Position numbers and translations under genes: made by a program
Shown: piece after piece, positions 22,844-30,834 of the stretch
How positions within the stretch are numbered: position 1 is the first letter of the stretch
Layout of the letters: each line of letters opens with the position of its first letter
Notes under the pieces: model-generated
Seen by the model: the letters and a program-made list of their open reading frames with translations, nothing else
Told to the model about the DNA's origin: nothing
The model's database searches: none
Source of the DNA: Streptomyces coacervatus
GTDB taxonomy: Bacteria; Actinomycetota; Actinomycetes; Streptomycetales; Streptomycetaceae
Reading direction: 5' to 3'
DNA length: 64,000 nt
Assembly (NCBI RefSeq): GCF_029223485.1
Contig: NZ_JARHTP010000017.1
Span: 186,001-250,000 of the forward strand

Positions 22844-24508
22844 ATGTCCGCCAGAACCGCCACCCGCGAGCCGGCTCCCGCTGTGCCGTCGCGGCCACGC
22901 ATCGCCGATGACGTGACCGTCCACGCGCCGGACAAGGAGGGCGCGCCCTGGGTCATCCAGCGGGGCCGGCACCGGTACTTCCGGGTCCAGACCGACCTGG
23001 CACGGCTCGCGCGCGCCGTGGACGGCACCCGCGACCGCACGGGGCTGGCCGAGGTGCTGGGGCCTCCGTGGACCCCCGAGGCCGTGGACGTCGCGGTGCG
23101 GAAACTGGCGGACTCCCAACTGCTCGATGACGGGACCGCGGACGTAGGCAGCAAGAGGCGCAAGAACTTGACCAGTTGGATCCGCTTCGCTCCTCCGCTG
23201 ACCGTCCAGTTCACCCTTCTGAAGCCGGAGCGCCTGCTACGGCGGCTGACGCCGCTGATCAACGCCCTGGCGCACCGGGCCGCCGCCGTGGTGGCGGCGA
23301 CAGCCGTCCTGGGTGGCCTGCTCGCGCTGGCCGCCCAGGGCGACGAGTTGCGCACCGCCCTCGGCCGGCCGCTGCCGATCGCCGTCTACCTGGCGGTGGC
23401 CTGCGCGATGCTCGTCACCACCTGTGTGCACGAGATGGGCCACGGCGCGGTCCTCACCTACTACGGGGGCCGACCGAGCCGGATGGGTGTGATGCTCTTC
23501 TACCTCTCACCGGCGTTCTTCTGCGACGTGTCCGACGGCTGGCGCCTGTCGGACAAGGCGCATCGCGTCCACGTGGCCCTTGCGGGCATCGCCACCCAGC
23601 TGGTGATCGCCGGCACGGGTGGCATCGCGACCCTGTTCGTGGACGCTGCCACGGTGCGCGACGGCCTCATGGTCTTCACCGTGTCCACCTACGCCACCGG
23701 CCTGCTGAACCTGCTGCCGTTCATCAAGCTCGACGGATACATCGCGCTGATGAGCCACCTCGACCTGCCGCATCTGCGGGACCGCGCCATGACCGACGCG
23801 CGCCGCTTCGTCGCCCGGATCCTGTTCGGCGGCAGCGGATACCACCGCGAACTGCCTCATGTGCGCTGGTCGGTGGCGTACGGCCTGGCCTGCCTGGTCT
23901 TCCCCTGCTACATCGTCGCCGGCGCCCTGGGCCTGTGGGCCGGCGCCGCGCAGCGCCTCGGCGGCATCGGTGCCGCACTGGTGCTGTGCGGGCTGGGCTA
24001 CTTCGTGTACCGCCTCGGCCGGGGCTTCGTCCGGCTCCTCGGCGAGGCGCGGGCGGCGGGTGCCCATACCGCGCGCCTGTCCCTCGCCACGTCGCTGGCG
24101 GTCGCCGCCGTGGGCGGGCTGCTGATGTGGGTGAAGCTCCCGTACAGCGTGTCCGGCGGCTATGTCCGTGACGCCCGGGGCGAGGTCCGCCTGGTCCTGC
24201 CGCCGTCGGCCGACCGCTCGGTGATCGGCAAGGGCACGACCGTGGAACTGTTCCGCTCCGGCCTGGCCGGCAGGGACAGGACGGGCTCGGCCGTGGTGAC
24301 CGACGGCCGGGGCGGGAACACCACCGCGCCGCTGTCCGCCTTCCTGCCCGTACGGGCCGACGGCCTGCCACAGCCCGCCGTCGGATACCCGCTCACGGTG
24401 ACCGGCACGCCCGCCGACCGGATCGGCACGGCCCAGGTGAACGCCGGGACTTTGCCGCTGTGGGACTGGCTCTGCACCACGTACGTCGCGCCCGCCTGGC
24501 GCTGGTGA
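22844..24508 (+). CDS. M50-type intramembrane metalloprotease (daptide leader processing)
   Basis: 554 residues. The zinc-binding HEMGH is at residues 196-200, and the second S2P-family motif LDG is at 296-298 (LLPFIKLDGY). An N-terminal soluble domain of about 130 residues precedes several membrane helices, and a C-terminal extracytoplasmic domain follows residue 435. Daptide clusters carry such a protease, proposed to remove the leader during or after export. ATG 22844 has GAGGGG upstream. It is the last of the standard daptide genes; a 123-bp gap separates it from LanKC. Confidence 0.85.
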   Translation: MSARTATREPAPAVPSRPRIADDVTVHAPDKEGAPWVIQRGRHRYFRVQTDLARLARAVDGTRDRTGLAEVLGPPWTPEAVDVAVRKLADSQLLDDGTADVGSKRRKNLTSWIRFAPPLTVQFTLLKPERLLRRLTPLINALAHRAAAVVAATAVLGGLLALAAQGDELRTALGRPLPIAVYLAVACAMLVTTCVHEMGHGAVLTYYGGRPSRMGVMLFYLSPAFFCDVSDGWRLSDKAHRVHVALAGIATQLVIAGTGGIATLFVDAATVRDGLMVFTVSTYATGLLNLLPFIKLDGYIALMSHLDLPHLRDRAMTDARRFVARILFGGSGYHRELPHVRWSVAYGLACLVFPCYIVAGALGLWAGAAQRLGGIGAALVLCGLGYFVYRLGRGFVRLLGEARAAGAHTARLSLATSLAVAAVGGLLMWVKLPYSVSGGYVRDARGEVRLVLPPSADRSVIGKGTTVELFRSGLAGRDRTGSAVVTDGRGGNTTAPLSAFLPVRADGLPQPAVGYPLTVTGTPADRIGTAQVNAGTLPLWDWLCTTYVAPAWRW

Positions 24509-24631
24509 CCGGCCACCGACCCGCCCGCCGCGGGTGACCCGGGCCCGGACCCACCCGCCGTTCGCTCGGCAACCGACTCCCGCCGACAGCCGCACGCCTC
24601 ATGCCATCGCTCCATCAGGGACAACCCATCC

Positions 24632-27190
24632 ATGCTTCACTACCTGCCCTATTGCCGGCCTGGCGGGCTGTTCTACGACCGGCCCGCCGCGGACGAGGGC
24701 TCTCCCGCCGCAGCCTTCGGCCGGAGCCTCGCCGCTCTGCCGGAAGGCTGGCGGCGCCGGTCCGACTCCGACTGGACCGCGGTGCTCCCCCCGGCCGTCG
24801 AACTTCCGCGCCAGGGCTGGAAGATCCATGTCTCCGCCACCCTCCAGAACGCCGAGGCCGTGCTGGAGACCGTCTGGAACCACTGTGTGCCGCGCCGGGT
24901 GACGTTCAAGTACATCCGCGACACACAGGTGCTGTTCCGGCGCAACAGCAAGTACGGCGATCGCAGCGCCAGCGGCAAGTTCATCACCGTCTACCCGGTC
25001 GACGAGGCGCAGCTGGCGACGCTGCTGCATGAACTCGGCGGACTCCTCGACGGCAGTGCGGGCCCCTACATCCTCAGCGACCTGCGCTGGCGTGCCGGCT
25101 GCCCGCTGTACGTGCGCTACGGCGCCTTCGTGGAGCAGACCGTCCGCGACGAAGCCGGTCACCTGGTGCACTGCGTCACCGACCCCGACGGCAATCTCGT
25201 CCCGGACCACCGCGGCCCCGGCTTCCGCCCGCCCGCTTGGGCGCCGCTGCCCGACTGCCTGACAGACTCCCTCGCCGCCCGCGAGGCGGGCAGGCTGCGC
25301 GACTTCCCCTTCCGCGCCACCAGGGCGCTGCACTTCTCCAACGGCGGCGGTGTGTACGAGGCGGTCGACACCCGTGACGAACACACCGTCCTGCTCAAGG
25401 AGGCCCGCCCGCTGGCCGGTCTGGACGACACCGGCGCGGACGCCGTCGCCCGCCTGGAACGGGAGCACTGGGCGCTGAGGCGCCTCGCGGGCCTGTCACG
25501 CACGCCCCGACTCGTCGACTACCGCATCGGCAACGAGCACTACTTCCTGGCCCGCGAATTCGTCCCGGGCACCCCACTCGCCCAGGAGATCGAGAAACGC
25601 AACCCGTTGCTCGCCGCGGGCCCTGACCTGCCCGCCGCCGACGCCGCCTACGCGCGGTGGGCCCTGCACATCCTGGACGAAGTCGAGGCCGGGATACGGG
25701 AGATGCACGAACGCGGCATCGTCTTCGGCGACCTCCACCCGAGCAATGTGCTGGTCCGCGACAACGGCGGCATCGCCTTCATCGACTACGAGGCGAGCAG
25801 CAACACCGCCGACGACGCCGGACAGCCCATCGGCGCACCAGGTTTCCGCGCGCCCTCCGGCTACCGCGGCACCGCCGTCGACCGCTACGCCCTGGGCTGT
25901 CTGCGACTGGCGCTCTTCGTGCCCCTGACCGTGTTGGTTCCCTGGTCACCGCGGAAAGTGGATCAGTTCATCGAAGTGGCCCGCGGGCACTTCCCGCTGC
26001 CGGACGACTTCGCCGACCGCGTCCGGGCCGACCTGGGTCCCTGTGCCGATGCGGAGGTACCCGGCGGCTGCCCTCCCGAACGGTCGTGGGCGCCCGATAC
26101 TCGACCGGACGAGCTGCCGGGCATGGGCCGGAGCATCGCAGACGGCATCCTGGCCTGCGCCACCCCGGACCGCGAGGACCGCCTCTACCCCGGTGACATC
26201 CAGCAGTTCCGCACTCCCGACGGCGGCCTGACCTTCGCGTACGGCGCGGCCGGCGTGCTGTGGGCGCTCGCCGAGGCGGGCACACCGGCCCCCGCCCGGC
26301 ACACCGACTGGCTGCTGCGCGCCGCCCGCCGCATGACAGAGCCGCGCCCCGGCCTCTACGACGGGCTGGCCGGCGTCGCATACGCCCTGGACCGTCTCGA
26401 CCGTACGGACGAGGCGCTCGAGTTGCTCGGACGCGTGGACGACGCGGCGCTCGACGCGGCCGATGCCACTCTGTACCGCGGCCTGCCCGGCATCGGCCTG
26501 ACCCTGGCACACCTCGCCACCCGTACCGGTGACCGGGCTCTGCTGGACGCCGCCGCGGGCATCGCCGACCGCCTCGTCGACGCGGCCCGCGGCCCCGCTC
26601 CGTCCGGCCGCCCCCGACCTGGCCTGCTGCACGGCCACACGGGCGCCGCCCTGTTCCTCCTGCGCCTGTACGAGGAGACCGGCGACGCCAAGCTGCTGCA
26701 CCACGCCGTGGAGGCGTTGCGGCAGGACATGGCCGACATCGGCCACCCGGCGCGGCCCTGCGGCGACGAGGCACCCTGGCGCTCACCACTGCTGGCCGCG
26801 GGCAGCGCGGGCCTGGGCATGGTCTTGCACGATGCCCTCGTCCACCGGCCCGACCCCGAACTCGCGGCGGCCCGTGACGCGATCCGCGACGTGACGAAGC
26901 CGCGCTTCGTCCAGCACGCCGGCCTCTTCCACGGCCGGGCAGGTCTCGTCCTCGCGCTCGCGCACATGCGCGACGGCGACCCGGAGGCCGACGCCGCGCT
27001 GCGGCGGCACTCGGCCGCGTTCGCCTGGCACTCCCACCTGCTCGACGGGAGACCCGCGTTCTTCGGCGACCACGCGCTGCGGCTCTCCACCGATCTGGCC
27101 ACCGGCGCCGCGGGCGTCCTGCTCGCCGGCTGCGCCGCGGCGGACGGCTCCGTGGGGCTCCCCTTCCTCCGTCCCGGCACGGAGGACTGA
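24632..27190 (+). CDS. Class III lanthipeptide synthetase, LanKC type
   Basis: 852 residues in three parts. The N-terminal phosphothreonine-lyase-like domain (to about 195) has FKYIRDTQVLFRRNSKYGDR and GPYILSDLRW. The Ser/Thr kinase domain (about 215-480) has G366-D367-L-H-P-S-N372 as catalytic loop and D385-Y-E as metal site. The LanC-like cyclase (about 500-852) shows the repeated GLxxGxxG helical-barrel motifs (GLYDGLAGVAYAL, GLLHGHTGAALFL, GLFHGRAGLVLAL). The Cys-Cys-His zinc ligands of class I/II cyclases are absent, as in class III. It would phosphorylate and eliminate Ser/Thr to Dha/Dhb. Its only candidate substrates nearby have no Cys. Confidence 0.88.
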   Translation: MLHYLPYCRPGGLFYDRPAADEGSPAAAFGRSLAALPEGWRRRSDSDWTAVLPPAVELPRQGWKIHVSATLQNAEAVLETVWNHCVPRRVTFKYIRDTQVLFRRNSKYGDRSASGKFITVYPVDEAQLATLLHELGGLLDGSAGPYILSDLRWRAGCPLYVRYGAFVEQTVRDEAGHLVHCVTDPDGNLVPDHRGPGFRPPAWAPLPDCLTDSLAAREAGRLRDFPFRATRALHFSNGGGVYEAVDTRDEHTVLLKEARPLAGLDDTGADAVARLEREHWALRRLAGLSRTPRLVDYRIGNEHYFLAREFVPGTPLAQEIEKRNPLLAAGPDLPAADAAYARWALHILDEVEAGIREMHERGIVFGDLHPSNVLVRDNGGIAFIDYEASSNTADDAGQPIGAPGFRAPSGYRGTAVDRYALGCLRLALFVPLTVLVPWSPRKVDQFIEVARGHFPLPDDFADRVRADLGPCADAEVPGGCPPERSWAPDTRPDELPGMGRSIADGILACATPDREDRLYPGDIQQFRTPDGGLTFAYGAAGVLWALAEAGTPAPARHTDWLLRAARRMTEPRPGLYDGLAGVAYALDRLDRTDEALELLGRVDDAALDAADATLYRGLPGIGLTLAHLATRTGDRALLDAAAGIADRLVDAARGPAPSGRPRPGLLHGHTGAALFLLRLYEETGDAKLLHHAVEALRQDMADIGHPARPCGDEAPWRSPLLAAGSAGLGMVLHDALVHRPDPELAAARDAIRDVTKPRFVQHAGLFHGRAGLVLALAHMRDGDPEADAALRRHSAAFAWHSHLLDGRPAFFGDHALRLSTDLATGAAGVLLAGCAAADGSVGLPFLRPGTED

Positions 27191-27191
27191 C

Positions 27192-28295
27192 ATGGCACGG
27201 ACCTCCCGACCCCTGGTGTCGGTGATCTGCCCGACGTACAACCGCTCCCAGGCCATCGTGCGCACCCTCGAATCGGTCAGGACTCAGACGGTCACCGACT
27301 GGGAACTGCTGGTCATGTCGGACGGCTGCACCGACGACACAGAGGACTGGGTACGCGCCGCCGCCCGCGAGGACGAGCGAGTCCGCCTCGTACGCACCGC
27401 GCGGCACGGCCACCCGAGCGGCCCCCGCAACGAGGGACTGGGCCTTGCCCGAGGTGCGTACATCGCCTACATCGACCACGACGACGTATGGCTCGAAAAC
27501 CATCTCGACGTGCTGCTCTCCCTCTTCGGGGAGGGCGGTGAACTCGTCGCCACCGGTTTCCGGCGCCGGAACCGGCACGGCGAGGTGACCGCCTCGTCCG
27601 ACGCGTTCGGACTGTGCTGGCACCCCGAACTCCAGTTGCTCGGGCCGATCTTCGAGCCGTCACGCGTCGCCCATCGGGCCGGGCTGGCCGAGCGCGTCGG
27701 TGGCTGGCGGGCCGGGTACGGCCTGGAGGACTGGGACCTGTGGCTGCGCCTCGCCGACGCGGGCGCCGTCTTCACCACGGCGCAGGACCGCACCACCGAA
27801 CTCCTCGACGACCCCGGCACCCGCCGCTTCTCGACCCCGCTCCGTCACCGTATGCCGGTGGCCGCCCTCGACGATCCGCGCCTGGCCCACGCAGTCCTGA
27901 CCGAACTGCGGGACGGCCGGCACGAGGCGGCCTTCCGCGCGGCGGCCGAGGCTGACACCCGCGCCTGGTTCGCGCGGCTGGGCACAACCCCGGAGTTCAG
28001 CGTGCCCAGGGGCTGGGACGGCGACATGGACGCGGCCATCGCGAGGGCCGCCGTCGAAGCACCGCCGCCCTGGCCCGACCTGGTGCTGGTCCCCGAAGGC
28101 GGCCGGTACGTCGTGGCTCAGCGCCTGTGGTGCGCCGACACCGAACACGCCGACCGCTGCACGGCGCTGACGCGGAGCACCCAGCGGGAGCAGTTCGCGC
28201 TGGTCGACGCCATCGTGCGGCGGACAGCCGGCAGCACGGGCCTGCTCCACAGCGGACCCGCGCCCCAGCCGGCAGCCCCCGTCCTCAGCTCGTGA
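27192..28295 (+). CDS. Family 2 glycosyltransferase (GT-A fold)
   Basis: 367 residues, starting 1 bp after the LanKC stop, so co-transcribed. The N-terminal GT-A domain has LVSVICPTYNRSQAIVRTLE, the nucleotide-binding DGCTDDT, and the DxD-equivalent YIDHDDVW; the C-terminal acceptor region has GLEDWDLWLRLADAG. GT2 enzymes transfer a sugar from a nucleotide donor. No membrane helix is present, so it acts in the cytosol, possibly on the peptide. The last 100 residues are less conserved. It converges with the secreted-protein gene by 11 bp. Confidence 0.85.
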   Translation: MARTSRPLVSVICPTYNRSQAIVRTLESVRTQTVTDWELLVMSDGCTDDTEDWVRAAAREDERVRLVRTARHGHPSGPRNEGLGLARGAYIAYIDHDDVWLENHLDVLLSLFGEGGELVATGFRRRNRHGEVTASSDAFGLCWHPELQLLGPIFEPSRVAHRAGLAERVGGWRAGYGLEDWDLWLRLADAGAVFTTAQDRTTELLDDPGTRRFSTPLRHRMPVAALDDPRLAHAVLTELRDGRHEAAFRAAAEADTRAWFARLGTTPEFSVPRGWDGDMDAAIARAAVEAPPPWPDLVLVPEGGRYVVAQRLWCADTEHADRCTALTRSTQREQFALVDAIVRRTAGSTGLLHSGPAPQPAAPVLSS

Positions 28296-30279
28296 AGATG
28301 AGGTACTTCCACGTCCCGTACGTCGTCGAGTTCACGTTGTCGCCCGACTGCGTGTCGATGTACGACGAGCGGATGCGGAAGCGGACGCCCGTCGGTGGGG
28401 TGCCGGTGAGTTCGAGGGTGTCCTTGCCGCCCGCGCCGAGTTCGAGGTACTCGCTGTGCGTGCTGCGCCAGGCGCCCTGGTAGTAGCCCTGGACCTCCAC
28501 CTTGTACTTGCGGCCCGGGTACGGCGTCATCGTCGTGTCGAAGACGGGGTCCTTGGACTTGTGGAAGTAGCGGTACGTCTGGTTCCAGGCCGTCGCTGTC
28601 TTGTAGTAGCCGCTGAGTGCCGTCGAGACCTTGACCCTTGCGCCCACCGTGCTCGTGACCGTGACGGGTGCGTAGCGGGTGTCGCCCGTGTACTTGGCGG
28701 TGAGTTTGGTGTCTCGGGTCAGGTAGACGGTGGTGGAGAGGTTGCCGGAGGAGTCGACGGTGCCGGACTTGATCAGCTTGTTGGGCTTGTCGGTGCCGTA
28801 CGGGTCGGCGTAGATCTCGACCGTGTGGTTCTTGTACGTCGTTCCCAGGTGCGCCGTGAACTTCACCGCGGTGTTGTACGCGTAGACCTTGCCGTTGTCG
28901 GAGAGGGTCAGCGTCGTCGCGGTGCGAGTGATGTTCGCCGTTGTGGTGGCGGTGGCGGCCGCGTGGTACTCGTCGCCCGTGTAGCCGACCGTGTATGTGA
29001 CCTGGCCGCCGGCCGGCGGGGTGTCGGCGAAGGAGTACGAGCCGTCGGCGCCGACCGTGGCCGTGCCGAGCAGTTTGCCGGACGGGGACTCGGCGTCGGT
29101 GCGGCGGACGGAGACCGTCGTGCCGGACGGGAAGGCCGCGTTCGAGGTCAGCTTGCCCGTGACCGACAGGGACTTGGCGCGGGGCGCCGTGGACGGGGCC
29201 GTCGCCGTGAGGCCGGTGTCCGCCTTGGTCGGGTTGTCGAGGACGCGGAGCGAGTAGACGTCCGAGTCGTTGTACGACACCGCGAACAGTTTGCTCGCGT
29301 CCGGCGCCCAGGCCAGGCCCGAGGCCGCGAGGGTGTCGGCGCCGCTGCTGTTGCCGGTGTTCGGGAAGTCGTACTGGCGGACAGGGGTGGAGACGCCCGG
29401 CTCGAAGATGTGGACGTCGGGGTCGTACCAGGAGAAGGTGCCCGCGGCGACCGCGCCGTCCGGGGCGATGTCGACCGCGTTCGGGTAGGCGTTGGTGGTG
29501 TAGCTGCCGTCCTCGGAGAGGTCCGAGAGCTTGAACACCTGCTGCTTGTAAGGCGAGCCGCTGGCCGTGACGACGTCCTTGCCGTCGGGGGTGACGGCGA
29601 GGTCGCTGAGGTCGCTGCTGCTGCCCGGGTCCCAGGCGTACGCGGTGCGGGTGGCCGAGCCCGACGACACGTCGAACACGGCGAGTTCGTTCGGGCTCTG
29701 CCCGGAGGTGCCCGCGACGACGGTGCCCGGGGCGCCCGGCGAGGAGGCCAGGATCGGGGCGTCGTTCCAGGTCTTGTGGGTGTCCTGGCCGAGCGCCACG
29801 ACCGGGTCGGTGCCGCTCAGGTCGAGCGAGCCGATGTTTCCGGTGCCGGATCCGCGGTAGCCGAACCAGAGCTTGCCGCCCGCGAGGGCCGGGTATTCGG
29901 GCTGGGTGCCGGCACCGGTCGGGTAGCGGTGGGCCTCGGTGGCCGTCGCCGTGTCGATGGCGACGATCGCGTCGGCGTCCTCGACGGCCGCGTACAGGGT
30001 GCCGGAGTCGGCGGAGAGCTCCAGGCCGCGGACGCCGGGAAGCGAGGCGATCGTGCCGACGACGGTGCCGCTGTAGTCGGTCGCGACGACCTTTCCGCTC
30101 TTCGGGTCGCTGATGAAGACCCGCTGGTGGACGCCGTCCACGACGACGTCGCCGGTCGAGGTGACCGGCAGGAGGCTGCTGGAGTCGGCCAGCGCGGGCG
30201 CGGCCGACGTGACCGCGAGCGCGGCCGAGCAGAAGAGGACCGCGAGTGCTGTTGCGGCCGGAAGAGTGCGTGTGCGCAC
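28285..30279 (-). CDS. Secreted beta-propeller and Ig-like repeat protein
   Basis: 664 residues from GTG 30279. A signal peptide is clear (basic VRTRTL, then LAVLFCSAALAV, with cleavage near APALADSSS). Residues about 40-370 form YVTN/SMP30-like propeller blades (VVVDGVHQRVFISDP, LSDLAVTPDGKDVVTASG). Residues about 370-540 are Ig-like beta-sandwich repeats, and a C-terminal beta domain of about 110 residues ends it. Such Streptomyces proteins are extracellular and may bind the wall or ligands; no catalytic motif is visible. Expression is independent of the RiPP operon, with which it converges. Confidence 0.75.
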   Translation of the reverse strand: MRTRTLPAATALAVLFCSAALAVTSAAPALADSSSLLPVTSTGDVVVDGVHQRVFISDPKSGKVVATDYSGTVVGTIASLPGVRGLELSADSGTLYAAVEDADAIVAIDTATATEAHRYPTGAGTQPEYPALAGGKLWFGYRGSGTGNIGSLDLSGTDPVVALGQDTHKTWNDAPILASSPGAPGTVVAGTSGQSPNELAVFDVSSGSATRTAYAWDPGSSSDLSDLAVTPDGKDVVTASGSPYKQQVFKLSDLSEDGSYTTNAYPNAVDIAPDGAVAAGTFSWYDPDVHIFEPGVSTPVRQYDFPNTGNSSGADTLAASGLAWAPDASKLFAVSYNDSDVYSLRVLDNPTKADTGLTATAPSTAPRAKSLSVTGKLTSNAAFPSGTTVSVRRTDAESPSGKLLGTATVGADGSYSFADTPPAGGQVTYTVGYTGDEYHAAATATTTANITRTATTLTLSDNGKVYAYNTAVKFTAHLGTTYKNHTVEIYADPYGTDKPNKLIKSGTVDSSGNLSTTVYLTRDTKLTAKYTGDTRYAPVTVTSTVGARVKVSTALSGYYKTATAWNQTYRYFHKSKDPVFDTTMTPYPGRKYKVEVQGYYQGAWRSTHSEYLELGAGGKDTLELTGTPPTGVRFRIRSSYIDTQSGDNVNSTTYGTWKYLIFTS

Positions 30280-30394
30280 GGTGGTTTCGAACCCCCCGGA
30301 ACGAAAAAGAGCCCCTGTGGAACTGGGGAAGTGAGCGGAGCGTAGGTCACGCCGGTGACAGCAGGAGCAAAGGAGGGTCAACAGTGATCAAAAA

Positions 30395-30679
30395 GTGGCC
30401 CGCGACGATCGAGATGGTCAAGACGGCCAGGACGGCCAGGACGGCCAGGATGGTCAGGACGGCCAAGACGGCCAAGACGGCCAGAAAGCACTCCGCGCCG
30501 TTCGGCTCCGGTCCCTCCCCTCGTGGGGACCGGCGCCGAACGGCGCGGATCTCGCGTGCTCGGGCGATGTGTCCGACACCGCCGTCCCCTGGCTCCTGCG
30601 GAAGCTGGCCGAGAAGGTTCGGTGTCGTGGGCTGTCTCCCCGAAGCGCTGAGCTGATGGCCTGCGCGGACGGTGTGTGA
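30395..30679 (+). CDS. Possible collagen-like DGQ-repeat small protein
   Basis: This frame has Streptomyces-like third-position GC through its second half (residues 31-94). After eight Asp-Gly-Gln units it reads KALRAVRLRSLPSWGPAPNG and SDTAVPWLLRKLAEKVRCRG. Against it, the best ribosome site (AGGAGGG 30371-30377) fits GTG 30384 in a different frame (to 30656), and GTG 30395 is 17 nt from it. Either the start is 30384 with a repeat-mediated frame change, or this is a decayed gene. It is oriented away from the secreted protein gene. Confidence 0.35.
   Translation: MARDDRDGQDGQDGQDGQDGQDGQDGQDGQKALRAVRLRSLPSWGPAPNGADLACSGDVSDTAVPWLLRKLAEKVRCRGLSPRSAELMACADGV
30413..30484 (+). repeat. 9-bp minisatellite, eight copies
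   Basis: Units of GA(C/T)GG(C/T)CA(G/A) run without interruption for 72 bp (30413-30484), ending at AAAGCACTCC. Each unit is three codons, so copy-number change keeps all frames open (DGQ, TAR/TAK or RPG-like peptides). It probably varies by replication slippage. Confidence 0.85.
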
Positions 30680-30834
30680 CGGGTTCGCCCTTGCGTCGTG
30701 ATCCTGCCAGCTGCGGCTTCCCGTGAGGAGATTCCGGTGCCGGTCCGGAGGCTTAATCCGCAGGTCAGCCGTATAAAGTGAGTTTTCCGGTCCGGATGCC
30801 CGTCCGGACCTTCATATGCGGGGGGAAGTAAGGG

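Noticed and set aside
24509..24631. Separate Cys-containing lanthipeptide precursor for LanKC
   Set aside because: The gap before LanKC and the other gaps in 16-28.3 kb show no small ORF with a leader-like sequence and Cys.
28456..30345. Plus-strand ORF of 629 aa opposite the secreted protein
   Set aside because: Val/Arg/Gly-rich antisense translation without motif; the minus strand has a signal peptide and propeller repeats.
30384..30656. TAR/TAK-repeat protein in the frame that fits the ribosome site
   Set aside because: Codon bias beyond the repeat does not fit this frame; kept only as an alternative in the entry for 30395.
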